Source: Polyangiaceae bacterium (GTDB lineage: Bacteria; Myxococcota_A; Polyangia; Polyangiales; Polyangiaceae). From it: a stretch of DNA of 64,000 nucleotides. The position numbers were made by a program, and so were the translations under genes. The stretch's first letter is position 1. Each line of letters starts with the position of its first letter. The notes under the pieces are model-generated. The model was not told the origin of the DNA, ran no database searches, and saw nothing but the letters and a program-made list of their open reading frames with translations. Location of the stretch: NCBI GenBank assembly GCA_029261965.1, contig JAJDAH010000053.1, positions 1 to 64,000 of the forward strand. Reading direction: 5' to 3'. Below, one piece after another: positions 16,433 through 23,867 of this stretch.

Positions 16433-16960
16433 TCAGGCGGACTCGTGCTCAGCGAACAGCTTGCGCAGGCCGCGGCGTATCACGTCAGTCTCCGTGAGCT
16501 CGAGCTCTTTGGACAGGTGCCGGAGCAACCGGAGGTCTTCAGCTTTGAAGCGGAAAGACTTCAGACGCGATGGCACTCGATTCTTGCGCCCGACCCGCGG
16601 GAGCCATCCGTGAAGCGTCACGCCAGCAATGCCCCGAAAGTCATCGGGCACGAGATTTCGGCGAAGACGCCGAACTACCTCTTCGAGATCTTCCGGGAGA
16701 TCGGTTGCGTCCACGAACATCGCCGGCCGCTTCACGAGCAGCGCCGGCAAGAGCTCCAGCAGACGCGGCTCGACCTTCCCTGCCCAAAGTACTTCGTGCA
16801 CGTCCAGCGCCTCCTTGTTCGGAGGCACGCGCTCATTCGTCGTGAGCAGTCCCGCCCCGACGAACCGACCCATGACTCGGACGTATCGCGGGTCCCGCCT
16901 TCGACGACGGATTCCGGCGAGCTTCCGGCGAGCTCGGGCTTGCAGATCGGCTTCCGTCAT
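16433..16960 (-). CDS. Ribbon-helix-helix-type partner of nucleotidyltransferase, putative antitoxin or toxin
   Basis: A 175-residue protein. The last 45 residues (SFRFKAEDLRLLRHLSKELE, then TETDVIRRGLRKLF) look like a ribbon-helix-helix DNA-binding domain: one strand and two helices, normally found in antitoxins. The first 115 residues are basic then mixed alpha/beta (VRVMGRFVGAGLL, LWAGKVEPRLLELLPALLVK) and I cannot assign them. Its ATG overlaps the stop of the upstream gene by 4 bp (16957-16960), so it is translated together with the nucleotidyltransferase. The AT-rich palindrome at 17476 could be its operator. Antitoxin role is inference. Confidence 0.6.
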   Translation of the reverse strand: MTEADLQARARRKLAGIRRRRRDPRYVRVMGRFVGAGLLTTNERVPPNKEALDVHEVLWAGKVEPRLLELLPALLVKRPAMFVDATDLPEDLEEVVRRLRRNLVPDDFRGIAGVTLHGWLPRVGRKNRVPSRLKSFRFKAEDLRLLRHLSKELELTETDVIRRGLRKLFAEHESA

Positions 16961-17433
16961 ACGAACTGCTCCAGGTCGATGCCGTACTTCGTGGCGAGCT
17001 TCAGAAAACGCTCGCTGGCCCCTTGCGCAACATACTCCGTGATCAATGCTGCATTCTTCTTTGGTGCTTTCAGCGCCTTCGATAGCAACACCGCGTCGGG
17101 CTCTGCGAGGAGAACGCGGACGAAGGCACCGACAAACAGGTCCGCGTAGCGCGTTTCCCGTGGCATCCAGATCTCATGCCCAACCGGGTCGAGCTCATAC
17201 CCCTCTCGGCGGAGCAGGCGCTCGAGCTCCTTTCGCACGCCGTGCTCGAAGTTGCCCCGAACATCGACGTCCTTCGTGGCCGCCAGTGTGAGCGGGACTC
17301 CGCCTTCGATGAGAGCGAACTGCCCAAGAACCTGGATCTTGCAAGCGGGGATCGCCAACAAGCCTTCCTCGCGCGCCTCGACATTTCGGTCGACGATCCA
17401 CCGGTCCAGCCTCTCGGCGATTCCGCGCAGCAC
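16957..17433 (-). CDS. Nucleotidyltransferase-like protein of a two-gene toxin-antitoxin-like unit
   Basis: A 158-residue protein starting with GTG at 17433. The fold signature is IQVLGQFALIEGGVPLTLA, then TKDVDV, equivalent to the G-G-x...D-x-D core of MNT/DUF6036-type nucleotidyltransferases. It is followed by a helical part with FVGAFVRVLLAEPDAVLLSK. Proteins of this fold act as antitoxins or toxins by transferring nucleotides to RNA or proteins. It is first in a two-gene unit with the RHH protein (4-bp overlap). A possible TATACT -10 box lies about 33 bp upstream. Confidence 0.65.
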   Translation of the reverse strand: MLRGIAERLDRWIVDRNVEAREEGLLAIPACKIQVLGQFALIEGGVPLTLAATKDVDVRGNFEHGVRKELERLLRREGYELDPVGHEIWMPRETRYADLFVGAFVRVLLAEPDAVLLSKALKAPKKNAALITEYVAQGASERFLKLATKYGIDLEQFV

Positions 17434-17465
17434 GCCGAGAGCCTAGCATTTCGTAGATACGTGAA

Positions 17466-17485
17466 AGTATAATTTTGTATATACA
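17466..17485 (-). promoter_or_regulatory. AT-rich promoter with TATACT box and TGTATATACA palindrome
   Basis: Upstream of the nucleotidyltransferase gene a short very AT-rich stretch stands out in this GC-rich DNA. On the minus strand it reads TGTATATACA (17485-17476, a perfect 10-bp palindrome), a short A-rich spacer, then TATACT (17471-17466), a near-consensus -10 box. No clear -35 is seen, so activation or an operator overlapping the core promoter is likely. The RHH protein downstream is the obvious candidate regulator. Confidence 0.45.
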
Positions 17486-17538
17486 CTGCTTTCGGTAATG
17501 GGGCGCGCGAAATCGAAATCCGAACGAGAAAGTCGACG

Positions 17539-18339
17539 TCAACCCAGACATTCCGCGGCGTGCTCACCCAAGAGGCTCATCGCGGCCCGCACCCGTGCGG
17601 CGCGCTTGAGATCCGGATGGGTGAGCGCCCAGATGTCGAGGCTCTGCTCGGCTCTCGGAACGCAGCCGAGAGGGACGAGCTCCCGCCGCTGCCGAGCCAG
17701 GCGAACGGGCAAGAGGCCGAGTCCCACGCCGGCGGCGACCATCTCCAACATGAGCGGCGCCCGGTCGACGAGCGCCGCGACCCGCAGCGGCTTTCCCAGC
17801 TCGCGCGCCAAGCGCCAGGTGCCGGTGGCTTTGACGGACTCGTCCCAGAGGACCCACGGGGGGTTCACGTCGGCCACGACGCGGCGGCGGCCATAAACCG
17901 CATACTCGAGCTTGCCGAGGCGACGACCAAACAAGTCGGGACTCGGCGGCTCGACGGTGGCTCGGATGGCGAGATCGGTTTCTCGACGATGCAGGCTGAG
18001 CATGCGGTCGGACGATCCGAGAACCAGCTCGATCGCCGGGTGCGTGCGCCGGAGCCTTTCGAAAGCGGGCGCGAGAACGAGGCCGCCGACGTCGAACACC
18101 GATACGTGCAGTCGACCCGACAGCTGGAAGTCCTGACCCGACAGCGTTCGCTCCGCGGCCATGACGTCGCCTTCTACCCGTTCGGCGACGTCGAACAGCG
18201 CCTCGCCGGCCGACGTCGGGGTCACCCCGTCGGTTGCGCGTTCCAAGAGCACCGCACCCACGGACTCCTCCAGCGAGGCGATCCGGCGATTGATGGTCGA
18301 GCGGCTCACCCCGAGCGCTCGCGCGGCTGCGGCCACCAC
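17539..18339 (-). CDS. LysR-family transcriptional regulator, short N-terminus
   Basis: A 266-residue protein with most of a LysR helix-turn-helix (AAARALGVSRSTINRRIASL, then EESVGAVLLERATDGVTPTSAG) and a full substrate-binding domain with VDRAPLMLEMVAAGVGLGLLP near the end. The usual N-terminus (about 15-18 residues beginning D/W-L-x-x-F-xx-V) is missing. The only starts are GTG codons within the helix, and an in-frame TGA lies five codons further up. It may have lost its 5' end by frameshift or deletion, or use GTG 18339. If functional it would sense a small molecule; no divergent target gene is evident. Confidence 0.75.
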   Translation of the reverse strand: MVAAAARALGVSRSTINRRIASLEESVGAVLLERATDGVTPTSAGEALFDVAERVEGDVMAAERTLSGQDFQLSGRLHVSVFDVGGLVLAPAFERLRRTHPAIELVLGSSDRMLSLHRRETDLAIRATVEPPSPDLFGRRLGKLEYAVYGRRRVVADVNPPWVLWDESVKATGTWRLARELGKPLRVAALVDRAPLMLEMVAAGVGLGLLPVRLARQRRELVPLGCVPRAEQSLDIWALTHPDLKRAARVRAAMSLLGEHAAECLG

Positions 18340-18716
18340 GAACGGCAGTCGTCACCTGGATCTTTCGTCGCTGCTCGCGATGACCTCCGTTGCACATCCC
18401 GAGGCCGCCAGCCCCGCGACCTCGTCAGCGATCTTCCTGCTTCGGCGGCTCCAGGACCAGCGCGCCACGCGTTGGTTTTCCTTCCCTCCTCGGTGGCTCG
18501 ATAAGATTGGAGTCCCGAGGCCGACCGAGGACGTCGTCGAAGCGTTTAGCCGCTACGCTTCACGTTTCTACCGGCAACCCTCCCCCGAAGACTGGCCCGG
18601 AGGACGATTGCCTGCCCGTGCAGCCGCCGCCCTGCACGTCCGCTGCGCCCTCGGCCAAGCCGAAGTAGGACGTACTCGTCTGCCTCGAACACGCTATCTC
18701 GAAGTCTGTCGGCCGC
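18340..18716. other. Intergenic region, no supported gene
   Basis: 377 bp between the LysR gene and the 3' end of the zinc-ribbon protein gene. A + strand frame at 18390-18668 ends in a Pro/Ser/Lys-rich tail but has no plausible start or neighbour. The usual LysR divergent target gene is absent. The missing 5' end of the LysR gene should lie here, but I cannot reconstruct it in another frame. Confidence 0.4.
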
Positions 18717-20333
18717 TCACGGTACCAACACCAGGTAGGAGGCGACCCCCACGAGTGCCGACGCCAGCGCGAACACACCAATTGCGCCAAGCTGGGGGAC
18801 GCGCAATCCGCGCGCGACCATGCCTGCCGCGAGGGAGAACAAGACGCCGGCGGTGCCGATCAACATGACGTGCTCGTCCTCGAAGCCGGGTTGAAGCACC
18901 GATCGCTTCGGATCATTGGGATTGTAGTACACGTGGACCTTTGTTCCGGTCATGCTCGCTGCGTGACGAACGGCGGCTTTTCGGTCGGCGTACGCCGCGA
19001 TGACGTCGTTGCCGAGGGTCAAATCGGTACCTGTGTACGAAAAGCCATCGGCTTTGTAGGCGTACCGCGCGTGGACCAGCCACCTGATGCTCCCAGACCC
19101 CCGAATCGGATTGTTGGTCGTGCCCGAGATCGAGGACGTCTCGCGCGTCACGTCTGCTTGCTGATAAGCCCCCGGCACAGCCTTCCAGAAGGTCGTTTCG
19201 ATGGCCTCAGCGCCTTGGACCATGGAGTAGATCCACATCCCGAGTCCGACCGCGGCCATTCCAAACCCACCAACCATCAAACCCACCGGATCCTTTGGCG
19301 GCGGCGCCTTGTTCGACGGCGGCACGAGGTTTCGTGCGGCCTCTGCTTCTTCCCTCTCGAAAATGTACGCCAGCCGATGCAAGACGACGTGCTCACGGAC
19401 GAGCTTCTCGACAGTCCAATCCCCCTCGCGGGCTCGAGCTTTCGTCAGCTCGTGTTGCGCCTGGCTGGGATCTGCCACGGCGTCGAGGGCGGCCGCACGA
19501 TACAGAGTGACCCAGAGCGGCTCCCGCTCACCTTTCAGAAACTCGTGGTTGACGAGCTCCAGTACGCGATCCCACGCACCCCTCACGGAAAAGCTCATCA
19601 ATCGACACTCGCTGGCGGCGAGGAACAGTTGGCGATAGCCCGGCCTGGGATCACACCGGTCTAGCCAGTACGTCGCCGAATCGACGTCGCCTGCGTTCAA
19701 CGCCATCACCGAGAGATTGCAGTACGCGAGGTAGCGAAACTTCGGGCGGGGGGAGAGATCGAGCGCCTCTTCGAGGAGGGGTCGAGCACCGGCAGGTTGT
19801 CCGCGCATCAAGTACACGGTCGTGGAGTAGCGCGCACACCAGTGAAGGGCCCGATTCGCTTCGGTGTCCGCGGGTGCAGAAGTGCTCCTTTGACGGAGCT
19901 CGAAAAAGAGTCGTTGGACCGCCGACGCCATCGTCGGGTCGCGCGGGTCGGCTCGGGCCCAATGCTCATAGCCGGGTGGTGGATGCGGACTCAGCGCCTC
20001 GTCGAACAGGTAGCGCCGCGGATCTCGTTTCAGCGATTCCCAGCTCGCAGCGTTCTCGGTTGGAGGACAGGGAATTTGTACGGTCTCGTCCGTTCGCGGA
20101 GCGAAGTTTCGCGTCTGGCCGCAGTTGGTGCACGCGGCCCCGCAATGCTGTCGGTAGCCTTCGACCGCCGTGGGGGTCACCGGAATTCCACACTGCCAAC
20201 ACAGCGAGACCCGCAGATCCGGGCGCGCCGACATCTCCGCGAGCTTGGCGTGTAAAGCGGCGCACCAGGCACACGTCGAAGCACCGCCCTGAACGAGCGC
20301 ACCGCAGCTCGTGCAACTCGCTGCCATCGACAT
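18717..20333 (-). CDS. Zinc-ribbon/TPR-like membrane protein with DUF3592 domain
   Basis: ATG at 20333 (MSMAASC) is chosen because it starts directly before a double zinc ribbon: CTSCGALVQGG with CAWC, then CWQCGIP with CGAACTNCG (about residues 6-70). A helical region follows with TPR-like helices (GARPLLEEALDLSPRPKFRYL, LSVMALNAGDVDSATYWLD). Next comes a membrane helix (VGLMVGGFGMAAVGLGMWI), an exported DUF3592-type domain ending KVHVYYNPNDPKRSVLQPG, and two final helices. 538 residues. The order zinc ribbon, TPR, DUF3592 is unusual. It is divergent from 20388 with a 54-bp gap. Confidence 0.75.
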   Translation of the reverse strand: MSMAASCTSCGALVQGGASTCAWCAALHAKLAEMSARPDLRVSLCWQCGIPVTPTAVEGYRQHCGAACTNCGQTRNFAPRTDETVQIPCPPTENAASWESLKRDPRRYLFDEALSPHPPPGYEHWARADPRDPTMASAVQRLFFELRQRSTSAPADTEANRALHWCARYSTTVYLMRGQPAGARPLLEEALDLSPRPKFRYLAYCNLSVMALNAGDVDSATYWLDRCDPRPGYRQLFLAASECRLMSFSVRGAWDRVLELVNHEFLKGEREPLWVTLYRAAALDAVADPSQAQHELTKARAREGDWTVEKLVREHVVLHRLAYIFEREEAEAARNLVPPSNKAPPPKDPVGLMVGGFGMAAVGLGMWIYSMVQGAEAIETTFWKAVPGAYQQADVTRETSSISGTTNNPIRGSGSIRWLVHARYAYKADGFSYTGTDLTLGNDVIAAYADRKAAVRHAASMTGTKVHVYYNPNDPKRSVLQPGFEDEHVMLIGTAGVLFSLAAGMVARGLRVPQLGAIGVFALASALVGVASYLVLVP

Positions 20334-20387
20334 CCCCACGCCGGGAGTGTACTTCCAGTTTTCTCCTTCGTACGAGCTCGTGAATCC

Positions 20388-21410
20388 GTGGATATTTCGA
20401 GGCGTTTCGCGATCGTTTTGCTCAGCCTGGCCGCTGTCGGGTCGAGCGACTGCAAAAACACGAAGACCGAGAAAAAGGTGGTGCGCGAGATCTCGTCCTC
20501 CGCACGCGACGAATCGAGTTTTGGGCCGCCCATCGAAATCCGTTTGAAGTTTCCAAAGGCGAAGCCCATCGAGGGCAAACCGCCGCCCGGGACGCCACTC
20601 GTGATGCTTCGTCGGCGCTACGAGTACGACAGGAAGTCCGGCGGATACGCGATGCGCTCGCACCCTGCGACGCCCCCGACCGCGCTGATCCGTAGGGGGG
20701 AAGACCAGTCGCTGAAACTCTCGTTTCACGAGGGCAAAGTCACCTGCGAGTCAGCCGATTCGCCCGAGATCGCGTCGGTGAGTCTCGCACCTCGAAAGCC
20801 ACGTGACCTGAGCGCTGGATTTCAGGCCACCTCCGCCAAATGCGGCATGATCGAACGCTCGATTGCATCGCACCAAGTAGCTCTCGACCTTCCTTCACAA
20901 GAGGTCGGGTCTTTCGGAGAGGTGCGCCTGGATCTCGGCTTCTACTGCTCGCGGAAGTCGATCGAGCCGGGACTCCTCCTCGAGGGCAAAACCAAAGTGC
21001 AGCTCTGCGAGAAAGCAGCGCTTGCACCGGCGCCGCCTCCTCCAGTCGAGAAGAAGCCCATCGGATGGGTTCACCTCGACGGCAGTCGTGTCCCCATTAC
21101 GACGGCGCTTCTCAGCACCGTAGACACGCCGCACTGGCGCCTTGTGCTCGAGACCCAAGCCCTCACCTTCGTGTTCATCATCGACGGCGAAACCCGAGGG
21201 ATCACGACGGCTGGAGCGACGGGCCAGGCGTTGGAGAGTGCTCCCGTATCCACGAGAGGTCGCTGGATCGAGCCGACAAAGCCGTACAAGTTGCGCGTTC
21301 GAGGCGATCCTCGGTCAGCCAAAGAAGTCGAGATTGCGCTCGAAGGCAGCCATGCCGTGCAAGGTCTGGAGTTTCAGGTAACGGGTGCAGTAACTGCGGA
21401 GGTAGAATAA
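20388..21410 (+). CDS. Predicted exported protein, unknown function
   Basis: A 340-residue protein starting with GTG at 20388. The N-terminus is a short signal (MDISRRFAIVLLSLAAVGSSDC) whose Cys22 could be a lipobox, though Asp before Cys is atypical. The exported part has Lys-rich and Pro-rich segments, four Cys and beta-type stretches (WRLVLETQALTFVFIIDGET), with two similar halves that might be Ig-like. It is divergent from the zinc-ribbon protein by 54 bp. I recognise no family. Confidence 0.6.
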   Translation: MDISRRFAIVLLSLAAVGSSDCKNTKTEKKVVREISSSARDESSFGPPIEIRLKFPKAKPIEGKPPPGTPLVMLRRRYEYDRKSGGYAMRSHPATPPTALIRRGEDQSLKLSFHEGKVTCESADSPEIASVSLAPRKPRDLSAGFQATSAKCGMIERSIASHQVALDLPSQEVGSFGEVRLDLGFYCSRKSIEPGLLLEGKTKVQLCEKAALAPAPPPPVEKKPIGWVHLDGSRVPITTALLSTVDTPHWRLVLETQALTFVFIIDGETRGITTAGATGQALESAPVSTRGRWIEPTKPYKLRVRGDPRSAKEVEIALEGSHAVQGLEFQVTGAVTAEVE

Positions 21411-21438
21411 TTCTTCGCGGCTCAAGTTTTGGTGCGAT

Positions 21439-21645
21439 TGTTTCCGGGATCCGAGGCCGCGCGCCAAGTGACCAAAGCACGTCGACCGCAGCACACCACG
21501 AGCCTCGAGCAAGGCTTGGGACCACGTCCAAATCGAACGTGACGCGAGTGCCCCCATGCAGTGCGGCAGCCACGCCACCGACGATCACGAAGTCAGCGCG
21601 GGCGTCATGAAGGCGGCCGAGGAGCTCAAGGAAGCCGCGATCCAT
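21439..21645 (-). pseudogene. AbiEii/DUF-type nucleotidyltransferase, truncated
   Basis: From ATG 21645 the frame gives a good nucleotidyltransferase N-terminus: DRGFLELLGRLHDARADFVI, VGGVAAALHGGTRVTFDLDV and WSLGARPRIPET. It holds the GG(x)...T-x-D-x-D core typical of AbiEii-like proteins. After about 70 residues similarity stops and the frame runs into the 3' part of the converging gene. Family members need another 100 or more residues, so this is a broken gene. Confidence 0.6.
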
Positions 21646-21800
21646 CCTGGTATCGGTCGGCGAAGGCACGGCGCAGGGCGTTGATGCTCTGCGCTCGATC
21701 GCACAGTAGCTCTAGCCGGCGTACGAACAGCTCCGCGTTGAGCTGTTCGAGCGGCGACCGGTCTGACGCAAGCCCAGTCCAGTCGGCCTCGGCTTCCTCG
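21626..21800 (-). pseudogene. Truncated upstream partner of the broken nucleotidyltransferase
   Basis: The last 58 residues of a minus-strand frame (EEAEADWTGLASDRSPLEQL, NAELFVRRLELL, ALRRAFADRYQDGSRLP) look like the helical C-terminus of a small protein. Its end overlaps the start of the nucleotidyltransferase relic, as in an operon. Its 5' part is replaced by the insertion-sequence relic at 21805-21960. I infer that the element landed in this gene. Confidence 0.35.
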
Positions 21801-21804
21801 CGAT

Positions 21805-21960
21805 GGAAGCAAAAGGTCGCGTGCGGTGCGTGCCCACGGAGCTCGCCAGCGTCGAAGGAGGACGTCGCCGCATGAACCTTAGGCTCTTTCGACGTGGAGT
21901 TGTGGTCTACGCAACTGCATTCACCTAGCTCCACAATGTTCGGCGTCGCAGCTGGGCGAA
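21805..21960 (+). mobile_element. Terminal segment of an insertion-sequence relic (copy B)
   Basis: This segment ends a transposase frame (KVACGACPRSSPASKEDVAA) and continues about 100 bp. It matches copy A at 14345-14500 in the opposite orientation: same end peptide pattern (CPRSSPA..DVAA), then GCAACTGCA and a GCAGCTGGG block. No catalytic region is present, so only the end survives. It interrupts the antitoxin-like partner gene of the broken nucleotidyltransferase. Confidence 0.6.
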
Positions 21961-22063
21961 AATGGTCAAGCATTTCCAGCCAGGTCACCTTTTGGCGAAG
22001 GACAACACCCCCGTTCGATAGACGGACATTTTGGCAACACAAGAGTTTCTCTGGGTCCGGCTC

Positions 22064-22594
22064 TCAGGATCCTTCCAACAACTCCTGAAGCGCGTAGAGC
22101 GTCTTCTGTGGGAACCGCTCGAGCGGATAGAACCGTTCGAGCAGTCCCACAGCATCGTCGTAGGCGCTGATGTTGAGGTACCTGAGCAAGAATCGGATGT
22201 CCGCTTCGTCGTGAAATTCTGGACCAAGACGCATGGCGAGGCACTTCATCGCGAGCAGGTACTCGGGCGTTGCCGTCGAGACACTGAGGTTGTCGAGCTG
22301 AAGGAACGGTGCGAACTCGCCCTGGGCACTGAGGTATCCCTTGGCCGCGTCGTTGAGCCAGTCCTCGTCGACTTCCTCGGTCAAAGCAACGCGCCTGGCG
22401 GCCTTGCGCACCTCTCCTGTCGGTGCGAACACGGCGTCCACGTCTTGGGTCGACGGGCGCGCGTGGTGCACTAGGCACATCACGGCGCCACCGAGAACGT
22501 AAATCTCGCCGGTGACCCTGCAGTGGCCGAGCTCGGCGTCGAGGGCGACGAAGAGCTCTCGGATGCGCTTCTCCGATAGTGCGCTCGCGGTCAA
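22064..22594 (-). CDS. DUF6036-type nucleotidyltransferase, putative toxin-antitoxin component
   Basis: A 176-residue protein with the DUF6036 pattern: IYVLGGAVMCLVHHAR, then STQDVDAVFAP, then DEDWLNDAAKGYL, then ATPEYLLAMKCLAMR, followed by DEADIRFLLRYL. The T-x-DVDAVF residues are the metal/nucleotide-binding core of the minimal nucleotidyltransferase fold. The start is TTG at 22594, forming a 4-bp TTGA overlap with the RHH gene's stop; no internal ATG lies before the core. Such proteins are part of putative toxin-antitoxin pairs; which partner is toxic is unknown. Confidence 0.8.
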   Translation of the reverse strand: MTASALSEKRIRELFVALDAELGHCRVTGEIYVLGGAVMCLVHHARPSTQDVDAVFAPTGEVRKAARRVALTEEVDEDWLNDAAKGYLSAQGEFAPFLQLDNLSVSTATPEYLLAMKCLAMRLGPEFHDEADIRFLLRYLNISAYDDAVGLLERFYPLERFPQKTLYALQELLEGS

Positions 22595-23082
22595 ACCCTT
22601 CCACCCACCGTCGTATCTACGAACAAGTTACGCCGACGAAAGGCGGGCGGCGAGTGGGTCAGCAGGTGAACACGAAGGCTCGCGAGCGAGCTCGCAAAGT
22701 ACGGCTGCTCGAGCGGCGGTGTCTCGGCGGCCCAGCGGGGAACTGGCACACCCTTCATCCACGCTGTGTGCTCGACCATGGCTGCGACCAACGCGTCGAG
22801 TGGCTGTGGGAGGCGAGGGCGCGGGGGCTCGGCAAGAACCGTAGCCATGCCGGTCGCGTCGAGCCCCGCGAGAAGGTCGCTCAGCGATGCCAACGGATAG
22901 GACGCAGCTTGCGAGCGGCGAAGCTCTCGCAAGATCTGATCGAGCTCTTCACGTTTCGGCGGGAGCGCTCTCCGCAGGACCCACGCCGAAAGGCTGAGCC
23001 CAGCGGCACGCGCGCGCCTGCTCATCTCGCGCTTCTGGCGCGGAGAGACTCGAATCTGGAGCTGGCTGCTCTTTGCCTCCAT
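22591..23082 (-). CDS. RHH-type DNA-binding partner of DUF6036 protein
   Basis: A 163-residue protein; ATG at 23082 is the start because the RHH motif begins there. Residues 6-45 (SQLQIRVSPRQKREMSRRAR, then AAGLSLSAWVLRRALPP) form a strand-helix-helix unit typical of CopG/Arc-like repressors. The rest is helical and ends with a conserved-looking LRVHLLTHSPPAFRRRNLFV, then DTTVGGRV. It is directly upstream of and overlaps the DUF6036 gene. A perfect 20-bp palindrome 31 bp before the start suggests self-repression through the RHH domain. Confidence 0.75.
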   Translation of the reverse strand: MEAKSSQLQIRVSPRQKREMSRRARAAGLSLSAWVLRRALPPKREELDQILRELRRSQAASYPLASLSDLLAGLDATGMATVLAEPPRPRLPQPLDALVAAMVEHTAWMKGVPVPRWAAETPPLEQPYFASSLASLRVHLLTHSPPAFRRRNLFVDTTVGGRV

Positions 23083-23112
23083 GGATGAAGTCTGAGCCGC
23101 CGCCCACTCGAG

Positions 23113-23132
23113 GTCAATACACCTGTATTGAC
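23113..23132. promoter_or_regulatory. Perfect 20-bp palindromic operator upstream of RHH/DUF6036 pair
   Basis: The sequence is GTCAATACA, two bases, TGTATTGAC: perfect 9-bp arms. It sits 31 bp upstream of the ATG at 23082 and 13 bp after the glutathione S-transferase gene ends at 23145. On the minus strand it contains TTGACC, a -35-like hexamer. Palindrome, position and the RHH protein fit an autoregulatory operator. A -10 box is not obvious. Confidence 0.7.
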
Positions 23133-23144
23133 ATCGAGCCGGGA

Positions 23145-23816
23145 TCAGCTCAGGACTGAACGGGCCGCTTTGCTGAAAGCCGTCGCGTCGACGGATTCCT
23201 CGGTGAGGCGGATGGGAACCGAGCGGCCCTTCTCCACCGCGGGCCGCTCGCGCAACGTCTTTCGCCAACGCTTCAAGTTTTCCAGACCACTGACGTCGAT
23301 GCCCGACCACTTGTAGGTGTGCGCCCAGCTCCAATTGGCAATGTCGGCAATCGAGTACTCGCCACACAGGAATTCTCGGCCCTCGAGCCGACGGTCGAGC
23401 ACCTCCATGAGCCGACGACCTTCACGGTGGTAGCGCTCGATGGCCGCCGGGATCTTTTCGGGAAAGTAGCGAAAGAACACGTTCGCCTGACCCATCATCG
23501 GGCCGAGGTTACCCATCTGGAACATGAGCCACTGCACGACCTCGGATCTCGCGGCAGGCTCGCTCGGCATGAGACGACCGGTCTTCTCGGCGAGGTAGAG
23601 CAGTATCGCGCCCGACTCGAAAATGACGAGGTCGTCTCGTTCGTGGTCGACGAGAGTGGGGATCTTCCCGTTCGGGTTCAGCCGCACGTACTCGTCGGTC
23701 TGTTGCTCGCCGCCGAGCAGGTTGATCGGAACGACGTCGTAGTCGAGCTCGAGCTCTTCGAGCGCGATCGAGACCTTCCACCCATTCGGAGTCGGAGCCG
23801 TGTAAAGCGTGAACAT
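23145..23816 (-). CDS. Glutathione S-transferase family protein (YfcG/YghU-like)
   Basis: A 223-residue cytosolic protein with an N-terminal thioredoxin-like domain ([20 protein letters not shown], then [12 protein letters not shown] and [13 protein letters not shown], the cis-Pro and Glu/Ser glutathione-binding motifs). A helical C-terminal domain follows with [20 protein letters not shown] and [18 protein letters not shown]. This layout matches Nu-class/YfcG enzymes, which act as glutathione disulphide reductases more than conjugating enzymes. Full family length. It lies upstream of the RHH/DUF6036 pair on the same strand, but the operator between suggests separate control. Confidence 0.9.
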   Translation of the reverse strand: MFTLYTAPTPNGWKVSIALEELELDYDVVPINLLGGEQQTDEYVRLNPNGKIPTLVDHERDDLVIFESGAILLYLAEKTGRLMPSEPAARSEVVQWLMFQMGNLGPMMGQANVFFRYFPEKIPAAIERYHREGRRLMEVLDRRLEGREFLCGEYSIADIANWSWAHTYKWSGIDVSGLENLKRWRKTLRERPAVEKGRSVPIRLTEESVDATAFSKAARSVLS

Positions 23817-23867
23817 GCCGGCATTCTAACTCGCCCCCGAAAAGATGGGACGGCTGAACCGGGACCC

